From: a bacterium
Lineage (GTDB): Bacteria > Latescibacterota > UBA2968 > GCA-2709665
Length of the DNA stretch: 13,807 nt
Direction of reading: 5' to 3'
Assembly: GCA_027619145.1 (NCBI GenBank)
Contig: JAQCGA010000037.1
Span: forward strand, 1 to 13,807
In this document: positions 7,549-13,807 of the stretch, in pieces
Position numbering within the stretch: the first letter of the stretch is position 1
How the letters are laid out: each line of letters begins with the position of its first letter
Notes under the pieces: generated by a model
The model's database searches: none
Seen by the model: the letters and a program-made list of their open reading frames with translations, nothing else
What the model was told of the DNA's origin: nothing
Translations under genes and position numbers: made by a program

Positions 7549-8778
7549 ATGCCAGAAATTGACAATGTTGCACTGCTCAAAAAAACCCTCACCATGATTC
7601 TCTCTGGCGGACAGGGTGAGCGGCTGTATCCGCTAACCAAAGACCGTGCAAAACCAGCAGTCCCCTTTGGGGGCATCTATCGCATTATCGATTTTACACT
7701 GTCCAACTGCCTCAACTCCAACTTACGGCGCATCTACTTGCTTACCCAGTACAAGTCCAGTTCTCTGGATCTGCACCTGCACCTGGGATGGTCTATTCTA
7801 AACAACGAACTGGGTGAATACATTTACACAATCCCACCGCAAAAACGCCTTTCCGACCACTGGTACCGGGGCACGGCAGACGCTATTTTCCAAAACATTT
7901 ACACCCTGGAACAGGAACGCCCGGACCGGGTTCTCATTCTCTCTGGCGACCATATCTACAAAATGGACTATAGCCAGATGTTGCGCTTTCATTGCGAACA
8001 AGAGGCAGAACTGACTGTGGCCTGCGTAGAAGTACCTCTCCAGCAGGCCACGCAACTGGGCGTTATGGATATTGATGCAAACAACCGGATCGTAGGCTTC
8101 CAGGAAAAACCCCAGAATCCTCCTCCAATGCCTGGGAACCCCTCACAGGCACTGGCATCTATGGGCGTTTATGTTTTTAATACAGATAGCCTGGTACGCA
8201 CCCTGGTTGCAGATGCCCGGCGAGACCCCGCACACGACTTCGGAAAAAACATCATCCCGGCTCTCGTAGAAAAGGGTCGGGTCTTCGCGTACAATTTTAA
8301 AAACGGAAACCGCAACCCCGGTTCTGTGTACTGGCGAGATATTGGGCTGATTGACACCTACTGGGCAGCCAATATGGACCTGGTAGATGACACGCCAGAA
8401 TTCAACCTGCACGACAAAAGCTGGCCTGTGCGAACCTATCAAGAATCCTATCCACCCGCCCATCTCCACCAGGGAAACGGAAGCGTTACCCGTGCAATCG
8501 TTTCCGGCGGCTCCCGTGTTACAGACGCCACGCTGGATCAGTGCGTCCTCTCCTACGACGTCACCGTAGAACCCGGTGCTCACATAACCGAATCCATCTT
8601 GATGGAAGGCGTGGTTGTGGGCAAAAATGCTCGCCTGCACCGGGTCATTGTGGACAAAGACGTAGTCATTCCCGAAGGATGCACCATTGGCCTGGACCCT
8701 GAAGCGGATCGAAGGCGCTTTACTGTCGCACCCAACGGGGTATCCATTATTCCCAAAGGGTTACCCGTAGAAGGATGA
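7549..8778 (+). CDS. glgC: Glucose-1-phosphate adenylyltransferase (ADP-glucose pyrophosphorylase)
   Basis: Makes ADP-glucose and pyrophosphate from ATP and glucose-1-phosphate, the committed step of bacterial glycogen synthesis. It is 409 residues long, against 431 in E. coli. The nucleotide loop is ILSGGQGERLYPLT (17-30), followed by RAKPAVPFGG (33-42). SGDHIYKMDY (132-141) contains D134, matching catalytic D142 of E. coli. FQEKP (184-188) contains K187, matching glucose-1-phosphate-binding K195; the 53-residue spacing is the same. DFGKNIIP and YWRDIGLIDTYW follow. The C-terminal left-handed beta-helix region (about 310-400) shows the repeating hexapeptide pattern. The enzyme is usually a homotetramer under allosteric control; the effector here cannot be read from sequence. 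It is third in the kinase-regulator-glgC unit and convergent with glgB. Confidence 0.97.
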   Translation: MPEIDNVALLKKTLTMILSGGQGERLYPLTKDRAKPAVPFGGIYRIIDFTLSNCLNSNLRRIYLLTQYKSSSLDLHLHLGWSILNNELGEYIYTIPPQKRLSDHWYRGTADAIFQNIYTLEQERPDRVLILSGDHIYKMDYSQMLRFHCEQEAELTVACVEVPLQQATQLGVMDIDANNRIVGFQEKPQNPPPMPGNPSQALASMGVYVFNTDSLVRTLVADARRDPAHDFGKNIIPALVEKGRVFAYNFKNGNRNPGSVYWRDIGLIDTYWAANMDLVDDTPEFNLHDKSWPVRTYQESYPPAHLHQGNGSVTRAIVSGGSRVTDATLDQCVLSYDVTVEPGAHITESILMEGVVVGKNARLHRVIVDKDVVIPEGCTIGLDPEADRRRFTVAPNGVSIIPKGLPVEG

Positions 8779-8800
8779 GAGTAGTGCACGGCCCACGTCC

Positions 8801-11026
8801 TTACGTTGGATTCTGTCCGGGAGCTTCCTCTCGCTTAAAAATTACGCCCGCCAGAGGTGGCAAAACAATTTCCAGAGACCAGGAATGGCCGTGACTGGGC
8901 TTGTCCTGGGCCTGTACCCCGCCGGTGTTGCCCAGATTGGACCCTCCATACAACGCCGAATCGCTGTTTAGAACTTCCCGGTAAAACCCCGGCTTTGGCA
9001 CACCGATGCGATACCCGTAACGCGGCACAGGTGTAAAATTACACGCAACAATGAGAGGCGGATCTCCGGCAGAATTCTGGCGCGAAAACGTCACGGTGCT
9101 CTGGTCTGCATCATGACAATCAATCCAATCGAACCCCTTGCTGTCAAAATCTGTTTCATACAACGCTGGCTCTTGCCGATAAAACTGGTTCAAATCCTGC
9201 ACCAGTTTCTGAAGCCCACGGTGCGGCTCGGCATCCAGGAGGTGCCAGTCCAGGCTATAGCGGTGGTCCCACTCCTTCCACTGCCCGAATTCGCAACCCA
9301 TAAACAGAAGCTTCTTGCCCGGGTGCCCATACATAAACGTATAGAGCAACCTCAGGTTGGCAAACTTCTGCCATACGTCTCCGGGCATTTTGTCCAGCAT
9401 TGATCGTTTTCCGTGCACCACTTCGTCGTGCGAAAGAACCAGAATGAAATTCTCGTAAAACGCGTACACGCGCCCAAAGGTAAGTCGGTCATATTCGTAT
9501 TTTCGATACACCGGGTCCAGGGACATATACCGCAGTGTATCGTTCATCCAACCCATATTCCACTTGAACCCGAAGCCCAACCCTCCCAGATACGCCGGAC
9601 GCGATACGCCCGGCCAGGAGGTAGATTCCTCTGCACACATCAGTGCGCCGGGGAAACGAGCATACACTTTTTCGTTCAAAAACTGGAAAAAAGAAATGGC
9701 TTCCAGGTTTTCTCGTCCGCCGTGTCGGTTGGGCACCCACTCCCCTTCCTCGCGGGAATAATCCAGATAGAGCATCGAGGCTACAGCATCTACGCGCAAA
9801 CCATCTACATGGTATTTATCCAGCCAGAACAGAGCGTTGCTACATAGAAAATTCCGCACTTCGTTCCGACCATAATTAAAAATGAGCGTATCCCAATCCG
9901 GGTGTAACCCCAGGCGCGGATCATCGTGTTCGTACAACGCGGTGCCATCAAAGCGGCCCAGGCTGTGACTGTCTCTGGGAAAATGAGCCGGAACCCAATC
10001 CAGGATTACACCAATTTTATGGGTGTGGCAGTAGTTCACAAAATACTGAAAATCTTCAGGCGTACCGTAGCGACTGGAAGGGGCGTAATATCCCGTAACC
10101 TGGTATCCCCAGGATTCATCCAGTGGGTGCTCCATCACGGGCATCAGCTCGATGTGCGTATACCCCATCTCCAGGACATAAGGCACCAGTTCATGGGCCA
10201 GCTCACGGTAGGATAATGACCGGTTCCCCTCTTCTGGCACACGCTTCCAGGAACCGGGGTGTACTTCGTATACCGTCATTGGCGAACGGTACGGATCGCT
10301 CTTCGCCCTGGCCGCCATCCATGCTTCGTCTGTCCAAATCGTGTCCGAAAGTTTGTGCACAATAGATGCAGTTTGCGGCCGCAATTCCATTCTCAAACCG
10401 TACGGGTCGGTTTTCAACAACAAATGCCCCTGCTTCGTTAGAATCTCGAACTTATAAAATTCGCCTTCTGTAAGCTCCGGCACGAAAAGTTCCCACACAC
10501 CCGAATTCCCACGCGTGCGCATGGAATGTACACGTCCATCCCATTCGTTAAAACTTCCCACCACGCTCACACGCTGTGCATTGGGTGCCCACACGGCAAA
10601 AAGAACACCCGGAACATCCTGGTTTACAGTGGGATGCGCTCCTAATTTTTCGTAAATTTGCAGGTGCGTACTCTCATTGAACAGGTGCATGTCAAAATCG
10701 CTCAACATCGGCAAAAAAGCATATGGATCGTACATCCGTCGCCGGAGCCCATCTGCGTACACAACTTCCAGGCGGTACGCAAACATTTCCGAACGGCCCG
10801 CCACTTCTGCCTCATACAGGCCAGAGGGATGGCGCCGCACCAGTTCGCCCACGACCGCATCGCCGTCCAGTACAAAAACAGAAACCGCACCCGGTAGAAA
10901 CACCCGCACGGAAACGACCTGTCTCCCTTGCTCCCAGATCAGATGCATACCCAGAACCTGGAACGGATCTTCATGTTCTACCTGCACAATACGCCCGACC
11001 TCTTCTTCACTAACGCCCGTAATCAT
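8801..11026 (-). CDS. glgB: 1,4-alpha-glucan branching enzyme
   Basis: Cuts alpha-1,4 chains and rejoins the piece as an alpha-1,6 branch; GH13 subfamily 9, 741 residues (E. coli 728). N-terminal carbohydrate-binding-like domains run to about 230, including VWAPNAQRVSVVGSFNEWD (145-163). The (beta/alpha)8 barrel shows MPVMEHPLDESWGYQ (295-309) and DWVPAHFP (343-350). The catalytic nucleophile is D413 in GLRVDAVASM, the acid/base E466 in CAEEST, and the third carboxylate D534 in LSHDEVVHGK. Their spacings (53 and 121 from D413) equal those of D405, E458 and D526 in E. coli. The start is ATG 11026 with AGGG ten bases upstream. It has its own promoter, divergent from glgP. Its stop lies 22 bases from the glgC stop. 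Confidence 0.97.
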   Translation of the reverse strand: MITGVSEEEVGRIVQVEHEDPFQVLGMHLIWEQGRQVVSVRVFLPGAVSVFVLDGDAVVGELVRRHPSGLYEAEVAGRSEMFAYRLEVVYADGLRRRMYDPYAFLPMLSDFDMHLFNESTHLQIYEKLGAHPTVNQDVPGVLFAVWAPNAQRVSVVGSFNEWDGRVHSMRTRGNSGVWELFVPELTEGEFYKFEILTKQGHLLLKTDPYGLRMELRPQTASIVHKLSDTIWTDEAWMAARAKSDPYRSPMTVYEVHPGSWKRVPEEGNRSLSYRELAHELVPYVLEMGYTHIELMPVMEHPLDESWGYQVTGYYAPSSRYGTPEDFQYFVNYCHTHKIGVILDWVPAHFPRDSHSLGRFDGTALYEHDDPRLGLHPDWDTLIFNYGRNEVRNFLCSNALFWLDKYHVDGLRVDAVASMLYLDYSREEGEWVPNRHGGRENLEAISFFQFLNEKVYARFPGALMCAEESTSWPGVSRPAYLGGLGFGFKWNMGWMNDTLRYMSLDPVYRKYEYDRLTFGRVYAFYENFILVLSHDEVVHGKRSMLDKMPGDVWQKFANLRLLYTFMYGHPGKKLLFMGCEFGQWKEWDHRYSLDWHLLDAEPHRGLQKLVQDLNQFYRQEPALYETDFDSKGFDWIDCHDADQSTVTFSRQNSAGDPPLIVACNFTPVPRYGYRIGVPKPGFYREVLNSDSALYGGSNLGNTGGVQAQDKPSHGHSWSLEIVLPPLAGVIFKREEAPGQNPT

Positions 11027-11104
11027 TGTTTCACATCCCTGGAGTGTGCGACAGGTGAAGAAATGGATGATATTTCACTGTTGACGAACATCTGTCCCAC
11101 CCGC

Positions 11105-11133
11105 AACATAGGGTACCCGGACAGGCCCGTCAA
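11105..11133 (-). promoter_or_regulatory. Promoter for glgB
   Basis: On the minus strand TTGACG (11128-11133, five of six) is followed after exactly 17 bases by TATGTT (11105-11110, four of six). Transcription would start near 11098 and give a leader of about 70 bases before the glgB ATG. Confidence 0.55.
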
Positions 11134-11143
11134 CCCGTTTGTA

Positions 11144-11158
11144 GATTGAATTGCAATC
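11144..11158. repeat. Short inverted repeat in the glgB-glgP divergent region
   Basis: GATTG and CAATC are perfect arms around AATTG, lying between the glgB -35 box and the glgP ribosome binding site. This is a possible operator for the divergent pair; five-base arms may be chance. Confidence 0.2.
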
Positions 11159-11175
11159 GAAACACCCCTATACCC

Positions 11176-11180
11176 GGAGG
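11176..11180 (+). promoter_or_regulatory. Ribosome binding site that fixes the glgP start
   Basis: GGAGG lies ten bases before ATG 11191. An in-frame ATG at 11146 has no such site and adds 15 residues unlike the family N-terminus, so 11191 is preferred. Confidence 0.7.
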
Positions 11181-11190
11181 TCGAACCCGC

Positions 11191-13746
11191 ATGAAACCCA
11201 TCTCTACCATTGTTGTTGCCCCCTCACTCCCAGAAGCGCTCAGGCCACTGGAAGAACTGGCCTACAACCTCCACTGGGCCTGGGATGCCGAAACCATCGA
11301 ACTCTTCCGGCGCATTGACCGCAATCTATGGGAAGACGTGTACCACAACCCGGTTCGGCTGCTAGGTGAAATGGACCAGGCCCAACTCGAAGCCCTCAGC
11401 ACAGACCCTGGCTTTCTTGCCCACCTCAGGCGAGCCGACACCTCTCTTCAAGCCTATATGTCCGAATCCACCTGGCTTCATCGCACACACCCGGATCTGG
11501 AAGACCTGCGTATCGGGTATTTCTCTGCAGAATTCGGACTCAGCGAAGCCATCCCAATCTACTCGGGTGGCCTGGGTGTACTTGCTGGAGATCATCTCAA
11601 ATCAGCCAGCGATCTGGGGCTACCGCTGGTGGGCGTAGGCCTTCTTTATCAGGAAGGGTACCACAGGCAGTACCTCAACAGCGATGGCTGGCAGCAAGAA
11701 GACTACGTGGAAAACGACTTTTACACCATGCCAGTCCGCCCCGTAACCCTGGAAAACGGAGAAGAAGCCACCGTGCGTTTGCCGTTTCCCGAAGGCGAAG
11801 CCACCGTAAAGATCTGGAAGGCCCAGGTAGGCCGTGTTCCTCTTTTCTTGCTGGATACCAATCTGGAGCAAAACCATCCCAACATTCGCTCTATCACGGC
11901 CCAGCTCTATGGCGGAGATCAGGAAACACGCATCCGCCAGGAAATCCTTCTGGGTATCGGTGGATTGCGCGCACTCCATGCCATTGGGCTGCCTCCTTCG
12001 GTATGCCACATGAACGAGGGCCACTCGGCCTTCGTAACCGTAGAGCGCATCCGGCAACTGATGCACGAGTTGAATCTGAACTTCGAAACCGCCCGAGAAG
12101 CGGTGGCCGCCGGTTGCACCTTCACAACCCATACACCGGTCCCCGCCGGCCACGACGTCTTCGGCCCACCCCTGGTAGAAAAATATTTTCGGTCCTTTGC
12201 AGGAGAGATAGGGCTCTCTCTGGAGGCATTCCAGGACCTGGGTCGTCGGAACCCCGGGAATACCACAGAAGGCTTCAACATGACCGTGCTGGCTGTGCGC
12301 CATTCTGCCTTCCGAAATGGCGTGAGCAAACTGCACGGTCAGGTCTCCCGCCAGATGTGGCAAAGTCTGTGGCCGGGACTCCCAGAAGAAGAGATTCCCA
12401 TCCAGCACATTACAAACGGCATCCACGTAAGCACCTGGATCTCACACAACATGCGTGCTCTACAAGACAACTATCTGGGACCTCAGCGCCTGGAAGAACC
12501 GCAAGACCAGACCGTATGGGAGAATGTAAATGACATCCCACCCGAAGAACTCTGGAGGGTACACGAACGCCGGCGTGAACGCCTGGTCGCGTTCTCACGG
12601 ACCCGGCTTCGCCGCCAACTCCAACGCCGCAGCGCATCTCCGGTTGAGATTGCCCGGGCGGACGAAGTGCTGGATTCCAAGGCACTCACCATCGGGTTCG
12701 CGCGGCGTTTCGCCACGTACAAGCGTGCAACCCTGTTGCTACGAGATCCGGAGCGATTGTCCCGAATCTTGTGCAATCCGGACCGGCCCGTGCAAATTAT
12801 CTTTGCGGGCAAAGCGCACCCTCACGACACACCTGCCAAAGAGTACATCCGTCAAATCATCCACCTCGGCCAGCAGGAACACCTCCGCAACCGCATCGTC
12901 TTCATCGAAGATTATGATATGTGTGTAGCCCGGTACCTCGTGCAGGGTGTTGACATCTGGCTCAACAACCCGCAGCGTCCACTGGAAGCCAGTGGGACCA
13001 GCGGTATGAAAGCCATGGCGAATGGCGCACTGAATCTGAGCGTACTGGACGGGTGGTGGGCCGAAGCTTATCAGGTGGACGTAGGGTGGGCCATTGGCCA
13101 GGGAGAAGAATATGAAGACCCCGTTTACCAGGACCAGGTAGAAGCTGACGCACTTTATCAGATACTGGAAAAAGACGCCATCCCGCTTTTTTACCAGCGT
13201 GGAGCAGACGGGCTGCCTCGCGGCTGGGTCTCCCGCATGAAAAGCACGATGCGCACCCTCTGTCCCCTATTCAACACCCACCGCATGGTACACGAATACG
13301 CCGAGTGCTTTTACCTTCCCGCGCAGGAACGGTTTCTCCGTCTCATGGAAAACGGTGCAACCCCAGCCGGAGAACTGGCCAGGTGGCGATCCTGGGTCCA
13401 GGGTGCCTGGAAAGAGGTTCGCATACTCGACGTTCAGGACGACCATACCCGGGCCCTTCGTGTGGGTGAAGATCTGGAAGTACGAGCCCGCGTTGTGCTG
13501 GGACCGCTATCAACAAAAGACGTCGTCGTACAGATCTACCACGGGCAAGTAGACACAGGCGGAGAAATTGTAAAAGGCGAGACCGTTCCAATGGATCCGG
13601 TCTCGCCCGATGGCGATGGGATATATTTGTTTTCTGGCCGTCTGTCCTGCAACACCAGCGGCAGACGTGGATATACGGTTCGGGCTCTGCCCACACACAA
13701 AGACCTGGGTGCCCCCTCAGAATCTCGCCTGATCGCCTGGGCCTGA
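11191..13746 (+). CDS. glgP: Alpha-glucan (glycogen) phosphorylase, DUF3417-containing type
   Basis: Phosphorolysis of alpha-1,4-glucan to glucose-1-phosphate; PLP-dependent, GT35 family, 851 residues. The N-terminal helical domain (about 12-110) with ELAYNLHWAWD is the DUF3417 domain of the Thermotoga-like subfamily, not the E. coli/rabbit muscle type. Next come IGYFSAEFGLSEAIPIYSGG (108-127) and GGLGVLAGDHLKSASDLG (126-143). VCHMNEGHSAF (271-281), THTPVPAGHDVF (313-324) and the phosphate-site motif RRFATYKRA (505-513, K511/R512) follow. ASGTSGMKAMANGALNLS (600-617) carries K607, the PLP lysine. A beta-rich C-terminal domain (about 740-851) follows. The gene appears complete. It is transcribed away from glgB; no strong promoter is visible in front of it. 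Confidence 0.96.
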   Translation: MKPISTIVVAPSLPEALRPLEELAYNLHWAWDAETIELFRRIDRNLWEDVYHNPVRLLGEMDQAQLEALSTDPGFLAHLRRADTSLQAYMSESTWLHRTHPDLEDLRIGYFSAEFGLSEAIPIYSGGLGVLAGDHLKSASDLGLPLVGVGLLYQEGYHRQYLNSDGWQQEDYVENDFYTMPVRPVTLENGEEATVRLPFPEGEATVKIWKAQVGRVPLFLLDTNLEQNHPNIRSITAQLYGGDQETRIRQEILLGIGGLRALHAIGLPPSVCHMNEGHSAFVTVERIRQLMHELNLNFETAREAVAAGCTFTTHTPVPAGHDVFGPPLVEKYFRSFAGEIGLSLEAFQDLGRRNPGNTTEGFNMTVLAVRHSAFRNGVSKLHGQVSRQMWQSLWPGLPEEEIPIQHITNGIHVSTWISHNMRALQDNYLGPQRLEEPQDQTVWENVNDIPPEELWRVHERRRERLVAFSRTRLRRQLQRRSASPVEIARADEVLDSKALTIGFARRFATYKRATLLLRDPERLSRILCNPDRPVQIIFAGKAHPHDTPAKEYIRQIIHLGQQEHLRNRIVFIEDYDMCVARYLVQGVDIWLNNPQRPLEASGTSGMKAMANGALNLSVLDGWWAEAYQVDVGWAIGQGEEYEDPVYQDQVEADALYQILEKDAIPLFYQRGADGLPRGWVSRMKSTMRTLCPLFNTHRMVHEYAECFYLPAQERFLRLMENGATPAGELARWRSWVQGAWKEVRILDVQDDHTRALRVGEDLEVRARVVLGPLSTKDVVVQIYHGQVDTGGEIVKGETVPMDPVSPDGDGIYLFSGRLSCNTSGRRGYTVRALPTHKDLGAPSESRLIAWA
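13572..13607 (-). terminator. Terminator-like hairpin on the minus strand within the glgP 3' end
   Basis: GGCGAGACCG (13576-13585) and CGGTCTCGCC (13598-13607) form a perfect ten-base-pair inverted repeat around a 12-base loop, inside which TCC and GGA can also pair. Read on the minus strand, the stem is followed directly by TTTTA. That is the layout of an intrinsic terminator for transcription arriving from the right, such as the possible gene ending at 13751. Only four T bases follow, and the repeat is inside a coding region, so the call is tentative. Confidence 0.4.
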
Positions 13747-13750
13747 AAAG

Positions 13751-13807
13751 TTACACGGCCGATCCTTGCTGAAAAGCGCACAGACGATCCACAGCCTTCA
13801 TCAATTC
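13751..13807 (-). CDS. Possible C-terminal end of a convergent gene, rest beyond right edge
   Basis: Nineteen in-frame codons run from the right edge to a TAA stop at 13751-13753, reading ELMKAVDRLCAFQQGSAV. The stop is four bases from the glgP stop. The peptide looks like an amphipathic C-terminal helix, and a terminator-like hairpin lies about 145 bases further along on the same strand. This is too short to identify or to exclude chance. Confidence 0.25.
   Translation of the reverse strand, partial: ELMKAVDRLCAFQQGSAV

Noticed and set aside
8143..8640. 165-codon open frame on the minus strand
   Set aside because: It is antisense to glgC catalytic and beta-helix regions; composition is that of a mirrored gene.
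11081..11109. Plus-strand TTGACG as a -35 box for glgP
   Set aside because: The hexamer 17 bases downstream is CAACAT, only three of six matches. Another pairing (CGGACA at 11118, TAGATT at 11142, 18 apart) is also weak, so I name no glgP promoter.
11146..11190. Upstream ATG extending glgP by 15 residues
   Set aside because: No Shine-Dalgarno site, whereas GGAGG is well placed for 11191.
11620..12426. 268-codon open frame on the minus strand
   Set aside because: It is antisense to the central part of glgP, where subfamily motifs are intact. There is no motif and no matching ribosome site.
1..13807. tRNA, rRNA, CRISPR arrays, insertion sequences, phage or defence genes
   Set aside because: I looked for cloverleaf arms, regularly spaced repeats, transposase motifs and terminal inverted repeats and saw none; nearly all the window is accounted for by seven genes.

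Overview
The window is a bacterial glycogen (alpha-glucan) metabolism locus with a two-component signalling pair built into it. Base composition is moderate, a little over half G+C by eye. Start codons follow clear Shine-Dalgarno sites, and one promoter is an almost exact sigma-70 site (TTGACA, 17 bases, TATAGT). Those two traits argue against Bacteroidota, whose promoters and ribosome binding sites differ. The gene families (a bacterial-type debranching enzyme of about 650 residues, a phosphorylase with the DUF3417 N-terminal domain, and a soluble PAS/GAF histidine kinase) are spread over many environmental phyla, so I cannot name the organism.

Layout from left to right. (1) 1-3726, minus strand: a GT-B glycosyltransferase taken to be the glycogen synthase, followed 4 bases later by the glycogen debranching enzyme, whose last few residues lie beyond the left edge. 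(2) 3727-3965: divergent control region with a strong plus-strand promoter, a weak minus-strand promoter and small hairpins in the synthase leader. (3) 3966-8778, plus strand: cytoplasmic hybrid-sensor histidine kinase, single-domain response regulator, and glgC (ADP-glucose pyrophosphorylase), closely spaced and probably one operon. (4) 8801-11026, minus strand: glgB branching enzyme, convergent with glgC across only 22 bases. (5) 11027-11190: second divergent control region, with a good minus-strand promoter for glgB. (6) 11191-13746, plus strand: alpha-glucan phosphorylase glgP. (7) 13751-13807: possible C-terminal end of another minus-strand gene entering from the right, with a terminator-like hairpin for it inside the end of glgP.

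How the genes fit together: GlgC makes ADP-glucose, the synthase extends the alpha-1,4 chain, GlgB adds alpha-1,6 branches, GlgP removes glucose-1-phosphate from chain ends, and the debranching enzyme clears the branch stubs. The full making and breaking cycle is present, divided among divergent and convergent units. The kinase and regulator sit directly upstream of glgC, the committed step, which suggests that an internal signal controls storage. That link is inferred from gene order only.

The enzymes themselves look ordinary and intact. The points most worth a second look are the signalling pair in the glgC operon, the non-canonical synthase, the structured synthase leader, the inverted repeat in glgP, and a strong strand composition bias that runs through all the genes.
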